From Chloroflexota bacterium (GTDB lineage Bacteria; Chloroflexota; Anaerolineae; Anaerolineales; Anaerolineaceae), in the NCBI GenBank assembly GCA_023381565.1, contig JAMCRR010000035.1, positions 25,034 to 89,033 of the forward strand: a stretch of 64,000 bases of DNA, given 5' to 3'. Position numbers and translations under genes: made by a program. How positions within the stretch are numbered: the stretch's first letter is position 1; every line of letters starts with the position of its first letter. The notes below the pieces were generated by a model. It saw only the letters and a list, made by a program, of their open reading frames with translations, had not been told where the DNA came from and did not search any database. Below are positions 18,081 to 27,688 of this stretch, piece by piece.

Positions 18081-19295
18081 TTATTTCATAAAATTCAGCG
18101 GGTCCACATTGCCGTACTGGTCGCTGCGCAGTTGGAAATGCAGGTGCGGGCCGCTGGAGTTGCCGGTGCTGCCCATCAGGCCGATGGTTTGCCCCTGGAT
18201 GACGCTCTCGCCGCAGGAGACGTTGATCTGGCTCAGGTGAGCGTAGAGCGACTGCCACCCGTTCCCGTGGTCGATCAGGATCATATTGCCGTAGCCCTGG
18301 TAGCTCCAACCGGCGTAGACAATCACGCCGTTGTCAGTGGCATAGATGGCGTTCCCCAGGCTTCCGCCGATATCGATGGCGGGATGGTTGGTTGCGGGTG
18401 AGAAGTGGTAGCCGGAGATGAAGTGCTCCGTGGTTGGCCAGACGAAGGTCCCGGTCCCCATGGCGCCATCCACCACCTGCGTACACGCGCCGGTCCCGTA
18501 CCCCTTTGCCGCGCTCGGGTCGACGCGCGTGACGCGCGGCGCATCCCAGGAGATAAACTGGCGGGTCCCACCGGGGATGAACAGATCGGTGTTGGCGGCG
18601 ATGTTCGGCGCGGCTGGGTCGCCCAGGGTATTGCGATCGAGGTGGTTGCCGGGCCAATCGATGATGTCGTCGGGGGATACCCCGAAGAATTTGGCCACGC
18701 CGTTAATCCCATCTCCGGCGTGCCATTTGTACAGGACACCGTCGATGGGAAGGATGTTCAGCTCCTGGTCTACCCGCAGCGATTCGGGATTATCGTAAAG
18801 GGTATCGTAGTTCCCCCACAAGATCGTGCGGGGGTCCAGGCCGAATTTTTCAGCGATGCCGATGATCGAATCGCCGGCCTGCACCTTATATTTGGTGATC
18901 TCGAATCGAGGCCGCGTGGGGAGGATCGTGTGAATCAGGGCCATGCGGGGGATCCCCAATACGGCGGCCGCCTCTTGAGCAGGATCGAAGGGGGGCGGTG
19001 CAACGGTCGGGGTAGCGGTAGTCGAGATCGCCGCCATTGCCGATTGCTGGGTCTGGTTTGCCTGGCCTTTTAAATAAAAATTGGCCATTATCCAGATGAC
19101 AACTAAAAACAAGGCGATAGAAACGACGCTCGTTACAATCCGGAGGGCCGTTTCCCCCAATCCGAGCTTGACCAGCCTTTCCCAGATACGCGTCAGTCCC
19201 TTCGTTTCTTCCTTTTGGGGTCCGCGCTCTCCAGAGTCTGGCGAGCCTGGCATCCCGGAAGGAGCAGGGTCTTCCGATATCTTTTCAATGGACAT
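18081..19295 (-). CDS. Membrane-anchored LysM-M23 peptidase
   Basis: A 404-residue protein. A cytoplasmic N-terminus (about 50 residues) is followed by one membrane helix (TALRIVTSVVSIALFLVVIW region). Outside lie two LysM-like segments: KYKVQAGDSIIGIAEKFGL with a matching ILWGN, and YKWHAGDGINGVAKFFGV. The C-terminal M23 domain has HPAIDIGG, LYAHLSQI and HLHFQLR, the zinc ligands of lysostaphin-like endopeptidases. It probably trims or remodels peptidoglycan. The start at 19295 (MSIEKISED) has GGAGAACATTACC upstream; a longer start at 19343 has none. Confidence 0.9.
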   Translation of the reverse strand: MSIEKISEDPAPSGMPGSPDSGERGPQKEETKGLTRIWERLVKLGLGETALRIVTSVVSIALFLVVIWIMANFYLKGQANQTQQSAMAAISTTATPTVAPPPFDPAQEAAAVLGIPRMALIHTILPTRPRFEITKYKVQAGDSIIGIAEKFGLDPRTILWGNYDTLYDNPESLRVDQELNILPIDGVLYKWHAGDGINGVAKFFGVSPDDIIDWPGNHLDRNTLGDPAAPNIAANTDLFIPGGTRQFISWDAPRVTRVDPSAAKGYGTGACTQVVDGAMGTGTFVWPTTEHFISGYHFSPATNHPAIDIGGSLGNAIYATDNGVIVYAGWSYQGYGNMILIDHGNGWQSLYAHLSQINVSCGESVIQGQTIGLMGSTGNSSGPHLHFQLRSDQYGNVDPLNFMK

Positions 19296-19348
19296 GGTAA
19301 TGTTCTCCACCGCCAATATAACATAGGCGGTCCAAATGGTCAACAGAG

Positions 19349-20977
19349 TTAGACTAACGCCATGGCGCAGCCGTCGGCGCGCGGGTCGCTCCCGGCTTGC
19401 AGCACACCGCTGTTCGGATCTCTCAGGATGACCTGCCCGCGCCCAAAAATCGCCCGCCCTACCCCACTGACTGGGGTAACATTGTGGCCCATTTCGGCCA
19501 GCCTGGCCATAACCTCGAGGGGAATGCCTTCCTCAAGAGCCACCTGCCCGGCAGCCTGGCCGCCTTCGATGCAGAAGCGTGCCCGGTCCAGGGCAGCCTG
19601 TGGGTCGAGAGCGTCGTCCACCAGCCCGATGATGACCTGCAGGTGCCCTTGCGGCTGCATGAAGCCGCCCATGACCCCGAAACAGGCATAAAGCGAGCCG
19701 TCACTTTCACGTGTGGCCATGGCGGGGATGATCGTATGGTAGGGTCGCTTTTTGGGGGCCAGCGCGTTGGGGTGCTGCGGGTTCAGGCTGAAGCCGTAGC
19801 CGCGGTTTTGCAGGCTGAAACCCCACCCGTGGGGAACGATGCCGGTGCCGAAGCCGCTGTAATTGCTGTTGATAAATGAGCAGGCGTTTCCTTCTCGATC
19901 GACGACGCTCAGGTAAACGGTATCGCTCGAGGCCGGCGGGGCGCCGTGCTTTTGATCCAGGGTAGCGCGCTCGGGATGAATGAGCGCCCGCCGCCCGGCG
20001 GCGTACTCCTTCGACAGCAGCCCCTGCAGCGGCGCCGAGGCGTAAGCCGGGTCGGCGACGAACCAGCGCGTGTCGGCGAAAGCCAGGCGCAGCGCTTCGA
20101 TCTCCAGGTGCAGCCGCTCGGCTCCCAGGGGAGGCAGGGCGTTCAAGTCGAACGCTTCGAGCAGGTTCAAGGCCAGCAGCGCGGTAATCCCCTGCCCGTT
20201 CGGCGGGCATTCCCACACGCGCACGCCCCGGTAATTCACGCTGATGGGTTCTTCCCAGGTGCTGGTGTGAGCCGCCAGGTCATCGGGGGTCATGCAGCCG
20301 CCGGCTTGCTGCACAGTCTGGGCGATGGCCTCGGCGATCGGTCCCTGGTAGAAGGCGACCTTGCCGCCTCCGGCAATAGCTTTCATGGTGCGGGCCAGCC
20401 CCGGATTGCGAAAGATCTCGCCCGCCCGCGGTCCACGACCGTCGACGGTCAGCTCCAGGCCTCCCAGGGTGTGGCGAAGCTGGGTTTCGGCGGCTCTCTG
20501 CCAGGCGTAAGCTGTGACGGGTGAGACGGGGAAGCCCTCCTCGGCCAGGCGGATGGCCGGGGCCAGGATTTCGGACATCGAAAGGCGCCCGCTGCGCTCG
20601 ATCAGGTCGCACCACCCTGCGCAGGCTCCCGGAACCGTGATGGTGTGTGCGTGAAAAGCCGGCAGGGCGCCCTCAATTCCTTCTTGCTTCAGGCGCTCCA
20701 GGGTCAGCGCGGCCGGAGCGCGTCCCGACCCATTCAGCGCCAGCACCTTTCCTGTGGCGGCTTCATAGAACAACGCAAAGCAGTCGCCGCCCAGCCCCGT
20801 AGAGGTTGGCTCGGTCACATTCAAGGCGGCTGCGGTAGCCACGGCGGCGTCGGCCGCGTTGCCGCCTCGGGCTAAAATCGACAACCCGGCGGAGGCGGCC
20901 AGGGGTTGCGAAGCGGCGACGATACCATCTCGCCCAAATACCGGTGAGCGGCGGGATTTGAATTCAAAATTGGCCAT
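19349..20977 (-). CDS. Gamma-glutamyltransferase family protein
   Basis: A 542-residue Ntn hydrolase of the GGT family, which cleaves gamma-glutamyl bonds as in glutathione. Near the start it has ARGGNAADAAVATAAALNV and PTSTGLGGDCF. The autoprocessing Thr is in SSDTVYLSVVDREGNACSF near residue 350, preceding the NSNYSGFGTG segment. No signal peptide is visible, unlike the secreted E. coli enzyme. It starts one base after the SelD stop, so it is probably in the same transcript. Substrate unknown. Confidence 0.9.
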   Translation of the reverse strand: MANFEFKSRRSPVFGRDGIVAASQPLAASAGLSILARGGNAADAAVATAAALNVTEPTSTGLGGDCFALFYEAATGKVLALNGSGRAPAALTLERLKQEGIEGALPAFHAHTITVPGACAGWCDLIERSGRLSMSEILAPAIRLAEEGFPVSPVTAYAWQRAAETQLRHTLGGLELTVDGRGPRAGEIFRNPGLARTMKAIAGGGKVAFYQGPIAEAIAQTVQQAGGCMTPDDLAAHTSTWEEPISVNYRGVRVWECPPNGQGITALLALNLLEAFDLNALPPLGAERLHLEIEALRLAFADTRWFVADPAYASAPLQGLLSKEYAAGRRALIHPERATLDQKHGAPPASSDTVYLSVVDREGNACSFINSNYSGFGTGIVPHGWGFSLQNRGYGFSLNPQHPNALAPKKRPYHTIIPAMATRESDGSLYACFGVMGGFMQPQGHLQVIIGLVDDALDPQAALDRARFCIEGGQAAGQVALEEGIPLEVMARLAEMGHNVTPVSGVGRAIFGRGQVILRDPNSGVLQAGSDPRADGCAMALV

Positions 20978-20978
20978 T

Positions 20979-22046
20979 CTATACCACCTGGATGCCCCGC
21001 CCCTTGGTCACCTCGCCGATCACCCACACCGGCTGGCCGATTTCACCGGCGCGCTTTTGGAAGGCGTCCAGCTTTTCGGGGGGAACGGCCAGGAGCAGGC
21101 CGCCGCTGGTCTGAGGGTCGAACATCAGCATCTGGGAGGATTCATCCAGCTCCCGTGTGAATTGGACTTGCGGGGCAAAATATTCTTTGTTGTCGAAAGC
21201 GCCGCCGGGGAAGGTCCCGGCTCTGGCATAGCGGCGAGCGGAAGGAAGGAAAGGCAGGGTATCGTAATCCAGACGCAATCCAACGCCGGAGGCTGCGGCC
21301 ATCTCCAGGGCATGCCCGCACAGGCTGAATCCGGTGACGTCTGTGCCGCTGCGCAGGGCAAATTCGAGCGCCAGTTGTGAAGCCCGGTCGTTCAGCGCCG
21401 ACATCCATTCCACCACCTCGCTCACATGCTCGGGCTCGGCGCGCTCCTGCTTCAGGGCGGTGGTGATCACCCCAAAACCCAACGGCTTGGTGAGAACCAG
21501 CCGGTCGCCGGGCATGGCGCCGCGTTTCGTGAGCATGCGCTGCGGATCGACGAATCCCACGACGATCAGCCCGTATTTGGGCTCTTTATCCTGGATGGAG
21601 TGTCCCCCGGCGATGACCACTCCCGCCTGCAGCGCCTTTTCAGCTCCCCCGCGCAGGATCTCGCTGGAAATCTCGGTAGGCAGGTCGGGCGGCAGGGCGG
21701 CAATGTTCAGCGCCAGGAAGGGCCGCCCGCCCATGGCGTAGACATCTGAGAGGCTGTTAGCCGCGGCGATCGAACCGTAATCGTAGGGGTCGTCCACCAC
21801 CGGCGTGAAGAAATCCGTGGTGACCACGATGGCCCGCGACTCATCCATCCGCCAGACAGCCGCGTCGTCTGGGGTATCCAACCCGACCAGCAGGTCAGGA
21901 TAATTTTCGGGCCGGAACAGGCCCTGAATGGGGCGCAGCACCTGCGCCAGCGCTTCCGCGCTTAGCTTGGAAGCTCAGCCCGCACAGCTCGAGAGGCTGG
22001 TCAGGCGGATCTGGCGTCCCGAAGGGGGTACTGCTTGGTTACTCAT
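20979..22046 (-). CDS. selD: Selenide, water dikinase SelD, selenocysteine-containing
   Basis: SelD makes selenophosphate from selenide and ATP, the selenium donor for selenocysteine. The gene starts at 22046 (AAAGGAG five bases upstream) with MSNQAVPPSGRQIRLTSL. An in-frame TGA at 21975-21977 (codon 24) lies in SSCAG-U-ASK, exactly where other SelD proteins have the catalytic Cys or Sec, three residues before the conserved Lys (K27). The rest is a full AIRS-type kinase: DDAAVWR, TTDFFTPVVDD, GGHSIQDKEPKYG, GFSLCGHALEMA and DPQTSGGLL. Total length 355 residues including Sec. Read without recoding the gene would be annotated from 21941 and lack the active site. Confidence 0.93.
21946..21966 (-). 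promoter_or_regulatory. SECIS-like hairpin of selD
   Basis: Eight bases after the selD UGA the mRNA reads GCTAAGCGC-GGAA-GCGCTGGC. It can form an eight-pair stem (one U-G pair, one bulged A) with a GGAA apical loop 18-21 bases after the UGA. A competing stem GCUUCC/GGAAGC starts right at the UGA. Spacing and a G at the start of the loop match what is known of bacterial SECIS elements. Confidence 0.6.
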
Positions 22047-22067
22047 GCAACTCCTTTTACAATTCAC

Positions 22068-23144
22068 TCACGGCGCGACGGTGGGTACTGTGGTCGGAAC
22101 AGGTATTGGGAATGGCGTGGCGGTTGCCTCCAGCGGCGCCGCGGTGGGCAGCGGGAAGATAAACGGCGAGCCGCTGGGCAGAAACATGGCCTGGACGTTC
22201 GGCGCCAGCTTGCTGATGTACTGGTAAGTGAGCAGCTCGGGTTTATCTTGCAGTGCCTGGCTGATCAAATCCAGGGCCTGTTTCTCGGCATCAGCCTGCA
22301 CGATGCGCGCCTGGGCTTCGCCTTTGGCGGCAATCACCGCCGCGTCGGCCTTACCCTGGGCAACCTGGCGAGCCTGCTCCGCTTCTTGCTTTCTCTGTTC
22401 GACGACGAATTTCGCCTGCTGTGCCTGTTGTTCGGCAATTTGTTTCTGCTCCACTGAGGCGGCGTATTCCGGGGAGAAGGTGATGTTGCGCAGGACGAAA
22501 TCTACCAGGGTCAGGCCGTTCTCGTCTAATTTCTCAGACATTTTATCATGTACTTGCTGGGCCATATCGAAACGTTTGGTGCTGACGACCTCGTCCACCC
22601 GGTATTGGGAGACGATGTCGCGCACGATGCCACGCGCCTGAGCGCGTACCAGGTCGGGCCCATAACGGTTCTGCCAGGCGATGTGCACGTCGATCACACG
22701 GGTAGGATTGATGGTGAAAATTACGGAAGCATCCACAAAGATCTCCTGCCCATCCAATGTGCGGGCAGCAATGGAATCATCACCCTGGATCTGCCCTTCG
22801 GAAGCAGAGGTCGACATGGTGTAAGTTTGCCGGGAGATGGGGTAGGTGATCACATTCTCGGCGAAGGGGATGACCCAATGCAGCCCAGGGGTGAGGGCCG
22901 GGAAGCGGTATCCTGTGGGGGAGACCGCGGAGATGACCACGCCGCGCTCCTCCGGTTGGATAAAGACCAGCCCGGCGCTAGCGGAGGTAACCGCCACGGC
23001 AAGCAGCAATGGGACCAGGACGACTATCATCGAGTTGCGGATGGGTTGGCCGCGCCAGGCGCGGGCAACGACCAGAATAATTACCCCGATGACGACTATC
23101 CAAAGAAGCACGACAAATCCCTGGAATAAACCGGCGACGTTCAT
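22068..23144 (-). CDS. SPFH/prohibitin-family membrane protein
   Basis: A 358-residue protein with two N-terminal membrane helices (residues about 9-28 and 40-60) and an SPFH domain: FIQPEERGVVISAVSPTGY, PGLHWVIPF and a strand region to about residue 220. A long coiled coil rich in A, E, Q and K follows (about 225-300), with a short proline-rich tail. Such proteins oligomerise in membrane microdomains and often steady proteases or transporters. It is the first gene of a possible SPFH-selD-ggt run, with 21 bases to selD. Confidence 0.88.
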   Translation of the reverse strand: MNVAGLFQGFVVLLWIVVIGVIILVVARAWRGQPIRNSMIVVLVPLLLAVAVTSASAGLVFIQPEERGVVISAVSPTGYRFPALTPGLHWVIPFAENVITYPISRQTYTMSTSASEGQIQGDDSIAARTLDGQEIFVDASVIFTINPTRVIDVHIAWQNRYGPDLVRAQARGIVRDIVSQYRVDEVVSTKRFDMAQQVHDKMSEKLDENGLTLVDFVLRNITFSPEYAASVEQKQIAEQQAQQAKFVVEQRKQEAEQARQVAQGKADAAVIAAKGEAQARIVQADAEKQALDLISQALQDKPELLTYQYISKLAPNVQAMFLPSGSPFIFPLPTAAPLEATATPFPIPVPTTVPTVAP

Positions 23145-23335
23145 ATCTCCTCCTGATGAGTTAATTGCCGATGAATGGTTGCGCGTATTATAACGTATCC
23201 GGCGTGAATATCCTGCAGAACCTCGTGGGGATAGGCGGCGTCGACATCAATGGTATAGATTAGTGATAAAATTTGTCACGAATTGGGTCTGCTCTCGTTT
23301 TCAAGGGATACCATTTTACGAAATCAGGTGGGAAA

Positions 23336-24280
23336 ATGAATAGTCCAAATCGACCTTCATCGAATAAACGGTCTGTGCCCTATGTGGGCCTTGGAATAAC
23401 CGCTGCGGCGTTGGGTGCCCTGGCCATCGTGCGCCGGATGGCCGGGTACAACCGGGGGAATGGACTGTTTGGCGCCGAATGGCAAGGTGACCGTCGCCGC
23501 AGGGCGCTGGTCACGGGGGCCTCGAGCGGCATCGGCGCAGCCTTTGCCCGCCGGTTAGCAGCCGAGGGATACGATCTGACCCTGGTGGCGCGGCGCATCC
23601 CCAGGCTGCAAGCCCTGGCAAACGAGCTCGCCCAGCAGTTCGGCACGAACGCCGAAGTGTTCCCGGCAGACCTTTCGCAGCCTGCCGAGGTTGAGCGCGT
23701 CGAAAAGCACATCGCGGGCATGGAAGCGCTCGATTTACTGATAAATGATGCCGGGTATTCCGTCCCGGGCACTTATGCTGAGGGAGACCTGACCCAGCAT
23801 TTAGACCTGATCCACGTGCACATCCTCGCCAGCATGAGGCTGACGCGCGCCGCCCTCCCCGGGATGATCGCTCGCAGAAGCGGAGGCCTGATCCTGGTTT
23901 CCTCTTTGGCGGCTTTTGCGCCTGCCTATGGGCTGACCTCTTACAGCGCTTCGAAAGCCTATCTTTCGGTTTTCGCAGAAGCGCTTTTCCCCGAGGTGAA
24001 AGCATACGGAATCCATGTCCAGGCTTTATGCCCGGGTTTGGTGATGACCGAATTCCAGGATAACGTGCCCGGCTCCTACCGCGCCCCGGTGCCCAGGCCT
24101 ATGCTGCTGACGCCCGACCAGGTGGCTCGTGAATCACTCGCCGCGTTGGCAAACGGTCCGGTCGTATTTGTCCCTGGAACGATCTACAGGGTGGTTGCCC
24201 CGCTGGTTCGCAGCGCGTGGTTTTCGCCCGTCGTCAAACTGATCATGAACCGCATGGGGCGAACGGGCCGGTATCGGTAA
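23336..24280 (+). CDS. Short-chain dehydrogenase/reductase
   Basis: A 314-residue SDR. An N-terminal hydrophobic segment (VGLGITAAALGALAIV) suggests loose membrane anchoring. The NAD(P) motif is TGASSGIGAAFARRLA, followed by NDAGYS in place of NNAG. The catalytic residues are Ser in LILVSSLAAFAP and the Y-x3-K in TSYSASKAY. The start at 23336 is supported by AGGTGGGAAA; an upstream start at 23273 lacks a ribosome site. Substrate unknown. Confidence 0.88.
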   Translation: MNSPNRPSSNKRSVPYVGLGITAAALGALAIVRRMAGYNRGNGLFGAEWQGDRRRRALVTGASSGIGAAFARRLAAEGYDLTLVARRIPRLQALANELAQQFGTNAEVFPADLSQPAEVERVEKHIAGMEALDLLINDAGYSVPGTYAEGDLTQHLDLIHVHILASMRLTRAALPGMIARRSGGLILVSSLAAFAPAYGLTSYSASKAYLSVFAEALFPEVKAYGIHVQALCPGLVMTEFQDNVPGSYRAPVPRPMLLTPDQVARESLAALANGPVVFVPGTIYRVVAPLVRSAWFSPVVKLIMNRMGRTGRYR

Positions 24281-24379
24281 GCTGCCGAGAAGAACTTCCT
24301 GATAAATCTTGATCAAATGGGATTACAATAGCCCGATCACATTTCTGGCTAGTTGCCTGTTATTAACGAGGTGAAATAT

Positions 24380-25762
24380 ATGGATGCTGACCGTGCAGCT
24401 GTAGCAGAACCCATTACCCGGGCGCCGACCCTCAATGAGCGGTTAGATCGCCTTCCTCTATCTCGCTTTCACTGGAAACTGCTGATCGTCAGCGGCTTCG
24501 GCTGGATGTTCGATGCCATGGATATCCTGGTGGTCGGCTCAGTGGTTGCGGCGGTATCCCGAGAATGGAACCTGGATGCCACGACCAGCCAGTGGATCAA
24601 CAGTGTAAACGTCGCCGGGTTATTTTTCGGCGCCTTTGCCTCCGGCTGGCTTGCCGACCGTATGGGCAGGAAGACAGTGTTTCAGATCACCCTCCTGGTC
24701 TACAGTATCTTCAATGGCTTATCCGCTGTAGCCGGCAGCGCCTTCGCGTTAATGGCATTGCGCTTCCTCGCCGGTCTGGGCTTAGGCGGCGAGCTGCCGG
24801 TAGCCAGCACGCTGGTCTCTGAGTTTGCGCCTGCCAAACGGCGCGGCATGTTCGTGGTCCTTCTGGAAAGTTTCTGGGCTTACGGGAGCGTGTTGGCCGC
24901 CTTGATCGGCTATCTGGTTGTGCCATCTCTGGGCTGGCGGGCAGCCTTCCTCATCGGCGCGCTTCCGGCGTTCTACGTTTTTGCGCTCCGGCGGGGCATC
25001 CCCGAATCACCGCGCTACCTGGTCAGCCGGGGGCGAGAGGCAGAAGCCGAATCTGTGGTGCGCCAGATCGAGACCGAATCGGGGACCGAGTCTCCGCAGA
25101 GCGGCACGGCGGCGCCTGTTGCTCCGGCAGCTCAGCCGCGCCTAAGTCTCGGGGACCTTTTTTCTCGGACTTACCTTACCCGCACCATTGTATTATGGGT
25201 CATGTGGGCAACGATGAACTTCAGCTATTACGGGATCTTCCTGTGGCTTCCCCTGCAGTTCGTCCGCAAGGGATTTACCCTGAACCAGGCTCTCTTGTTC
25301 AACCTGATTATTGCCCTGGCGCAGATCCCAGGATATTTTTCTGCCGCATATTTTGTGGAAAAAATCGGTCGCAAAGCCACTTTTGTTGTTTACCTGCTCG
25401 GGGCTGCCGTTGGCGCCTTCTTCTTTGGCGACGTGGCTCTGGTAGGGAAAGATATTCCCAGCATCCTCTTGTGGGGCTGTGTCATCAGCTTCTTTAACCT
25501 GGGGGCCTGGGGCATCGTGTATACATATACCCCAGAGCTGTATCCGACGCGGCTGCGCGGCCTGGGGACGGGTTGGGCTGCAGCGGTCGGCCGGTTGTTC
25601 GCCTTCCTGGCGCCGCTCTCGGTGGCTTACCAGATCGCCATCCTGGGCAGCGACCGCACGGTGTTCACGCTGTTCACTATCGTGATGGTGATTGGCGGGC
25701 TGGTTGTTCTGGTGTTGGGCCCTGAAACGCGCGGGCGCAGCCTGGAGTCGTTAACTTCCTGA
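24380..25762 (+). CDS. MFS transporter, sugar/aromatic-acid porter type
   Basis: A 460-residue protein with 12 predicted membrane helices. The loop 2-3 motif DRMGRKTVFQ and the loop 8-9 copy EKIGRKATF are those of the major facilitator superfamily; RFLAGLGLGGELPVAS and PESPRYLVSRGREAEA place it with sugar or aromatic-acid:H+ porters. The ATG at 24380 with GAGGTG upstream is preferred to a TTG at 24353. A PIG-L gene follows after 13 bases and may be co-transcribed. Confidence 0.88.
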   Translation: MDADRAAVAEPITRAPTLNERLDRLPLSRFHWKLLIVSGFGWMFDAMDILVVGSVVAAVSREWNLDATTSQWINSVNVAGLFFGAFASGWLADRMGRKTVFQITLLVYSIFNGLSAVAGSAFALMALRFLAGLGLGGELPVASTLVSEFAPAKRRGMFVVLLESFWAYGSVLAALIGYLVVPSLGWRAAFLIGALPAFYVFALRRGIPESPRYLVSRGREAEAESVVRQIETESGTESPQSGTAAPVAPAAQPRLSLGDLFSRTYLTRTIVLWVMWATMNFSYYGIFLWLPLQFVRKGFTLNQALLFNLIIALAQIPGYFSAAYFVEKIGRKATFVVYLLGAAVGAFFFGDVALVGKDIPSILLWGCVISFFNLGAWGIVYTYTPELYPTRLRGLGTGWAAAVGRLFAFLAPLSVAYQIAILGSDRTVFTLFTIVMVIGGLVVLVLGPETRGRSLESLTS

Positions 25763-25775
25763 TGGGATTGCCGCA

Positions 25776-26537
25776 GTGAACGTCCTGGCATTCTTTGCCC
25801 ACCCCGACGATGAGACGATGCTTGGCGGCGGCACCCTGGCGTTGCTGGCCCGTTTGGGATGCAAGGTCCATTATCTCTGCGCCACCCGCGGCGAAGGTGG
25901 CGAAGCGGGCGACCCGCCGGTCTGCGCGCAGGATGAGCTGGGAGACGTGCGCGAACGCGAGCTGGTCTGCGCGGTGCGCGCCCTGGGGGGCGCCAGCCTG
26001 ACCTTCTTGGGGTACGTTGATCCGCGTGTCGGTCCCGAGGACACCCTCTACCCATATACCGACAACCTGACCATGCTTGCCGGGCAGGTGGCGTTGAGCA
26101 TCCGGCAGTTCAATGTCGAGGCGGTGATCACCCATGGCTCAAATGGGGAATACGGCCACCCGGCGCATTTGCTGACTCACCAGGCGGCGCGCCTGGCAGT
26201 GGAATCCCTCGGCGACCAGGCTCCCCTTCTGTATACTGTCCAGGCAATTTTCCCCGGGCATCCCCGGCTGCGGCTGGCCAATCTTTCAGATCCGGCGCAC
26301 CTGGTCATCGACATCGACGCCGACCGGGAAAAGAAGCTGGCGGCAGCCCTGTGCCACCGTACACAGCACGCCCTGTTCGTGCGCCGCCCTTCGCAGGAGC
26401 TGGGTCGCCCCATGACGGTGCGCGAGGTGATCGAGATGACCCGCCTCGAGAGCCTGCGCCGCGTGCTGCCGCCCGTGCAGAGCTCACCTGCGGATTCCCT
26501 GGCGGAGATGCTCCGCGAGGCCGGGGTTTTGCTATAA
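25776..26537 (+). CDS. PIG-L family deacetylase, second copy
   Basis: A 253-residue LmbE-like protein with the metal motif FFAHPDDETMLGGG at the very start, CATRGEGGE and the later histidine motif HGSNGEYGHPAH near residue 120. It begins with GTG at 25776. It lies 13 bases after the MFS gene. Its sequence is not close to the copy at 1205-1957, so the two probably act on different N-acyl substrates. Confidence 0.9.
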   Translation: MNVLAFFAHPDDETMLGGGTLALLARLGCKVHYLCATRGEGGEAGDPPVCAQDELGDVRERELVCAVRALGGASLTFLGYVDPRVGPEDTLYPYTDNLTMLAGQVALSIRQFNVEAVITHGSNGEYGHPAHLLTHQAARLAVESLGDQAPLLYTVQAIFPGHPRLRLANLSDPAHLVIDIDADREKKLAAALCHRTQHALFVRRPSQELGRPMTVREVIEMTRLESLRRVLPPVQSSPADSLAEMLREAGVLL

Positions 26538-26644
26538 ATCAACAGTGAATGTCTTCCCCTGGACAAACGGTCAGGTTGACGGAGGAGGAGTTGCCAGCCA
26601 TAATAGGTGAGTATTTGTAATGTTATTGGTAGAGGGAGCGGATC

Positions 26645-27040
26645 ATGTTTTCGAATGTCGAAGTAGATTATTTGAAAAGCCAGCGGCTGGCACGCATCGC
26701 CACCCTGGGAAAAGAAAACCAGCCGGACGTTGCCCCGGTAGGTTTTGAATTTGACGGTCGATATTTCTATATCGGGGGCCACAACCCTTCACAGACACGC
26801 AAGTTCCGCAACGTGCGCAGCGGGAACCGGAAGGTGGCGCTGGTGGTAGATGACCTGGTCTCGGTCAGCCCGTGGAACCCGCGCGGCATCCGCGTCTATG
26901 GCGAGGCGGAGATCGTGGAGCGGGAGGGGCGCTTTGGGCCGGGCGAATACCTGCGCATCACCCCTACTATTTCATGGAGCTGGAACCTGGATGGGGAGCA
27001 CGGCTCTCAGAGAACCGAGCACAATTGGGAAACGGAATAA
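26645..27040 (+). CDS. PPOX-class F420-dependent flavin/deazaflavin-binding protein
   Basis: A 131-residue split-beta-barrel protein of the pyridoxamine-phosphate-oxidase superfamily. Key segments are the N-terminal FSNVEVDYLKSQRLARIATL, the central PDVAPVGFEFDG...YIGG and the cofactor-phosphate region TRKFRNVRSGNRKVALVVDD. These match the F420-binding subgroup seen in actinobacteria and Chloroflexota. It probably reduces an organic substrate or simply binds the cofactor. GAGGGAGCGGATC lies before the ATG. Confidence 0.82.
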   Translation: MFSNVEVDYLKSQRLARIATLGKENQPDVAPVGFEFDGRYFYIGGHNPSQTRKFRNVRSGNRKVALVVDDLVSVSPWNPRGIRVYGEAEIVEREGRFGPGEYLRITPTISWSWNLDGEHGSQRTEHNWETE

Positions 27041-27090
27041 GCTTGGTAGCGTAAGCTCCAGCTTGCGCTCAAAATACAAACGATATTTCA

Positions 27091-27240
27091 TCCTCACGCA
27101 AAGACGCATAGAACGCTAGGTAAAAATATATCTCGCATAAAAAATATTAGGTTTCTTAGCCCATTTACAAGGTATATTGCTTTACAAGGGGTTCTTCTTC
27201 GAGGTTGTTTACTATTTTGCGTTCTCTGCACCTTTACGAG
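27091..27240. repeat. Intergenic palindromic element, copy 1
   Basis: The left end CTCACGCAAAGACGCATAGA and the reverse complement of the right end CTCTCGTAAAGGTGCAGAGA are similar inverted ends enclosing about 110 AT-rich bases. A second element with the same end motif lies at 30281-30413. The pair suggests a small non-autonomous (MITE-like) or structural intergenic repeat. Confidence 0.5.
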
Positions 27241-27248
27241 AGTTATCT

Positions 27249-27686
27249 TTAGGCCTCCAGCCAGATCGTCACCGGGCCATCGTTGGCGATCTCCACCAGC
27301 ATGTGCGCCCCAAACTCCCCCATCTGCGTGGGCACTCCCAGGTCGCGCAGCATCTGCGCAAAGCGCTCTACCAGCGGGCGCGCCAGGTCGGGCGGGGCCG
27401 CATCGGTGAAGGACGGCCGGCGCCCTTTGCGCGCGTCGGCGTACAGGGTGAACTGAGAGACGACAATCGCCGCTCCGCCAATATCGAGCAGCGACAGGTT
27501 GAGCTTGCCTTGCGTGTCTTCGAAAATGCGCAGGTTGGCGATCTTTTCGGTTAAATAGTGGGCTTGCTCCTCCCCATCTTGCGGCCCAATCCCCAACAAG
27601 ATCACCAAACCCAACCCGATTTCGGCGACGGTTTTGTCGTCGACAGATACTCGCCCCTGCCGTGCGCGTTGGATAACCGCCCGCAT
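27249..27686 (-). CDS. dtd: D-aminoacyl-tRNA deacylase
   Basis: A 145-residue DTD that hydrolyses D-amino acids (and glycine) mischarged on tRNA. It shows the family start MRAVIQRARQGRVSV, the active-site segment SQFTLYADARKGRRPSFTDAA and the Gly-cisPro motif in the C-terminal GEFGAHMLVEIANDGPVT. It starts two bases after trpS ends, so it shares the transcript with trpS. Confidence 0.95.
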   Translation of the reverse strand: MRAVIQRARQGRVSVDDKTVAEIGLGLVILLGIGPQDGEEQAHYLTEKIANLRIFEDTQGKLNLSLLDIGGAAIVVSQFTLYADARKGRRPSFTDAAPPDLARPLVERFAQMLRDLGVPTQMGEFGAHMLVEIANDGPVTIWLEA

Positions 27687-27688
27687 GG

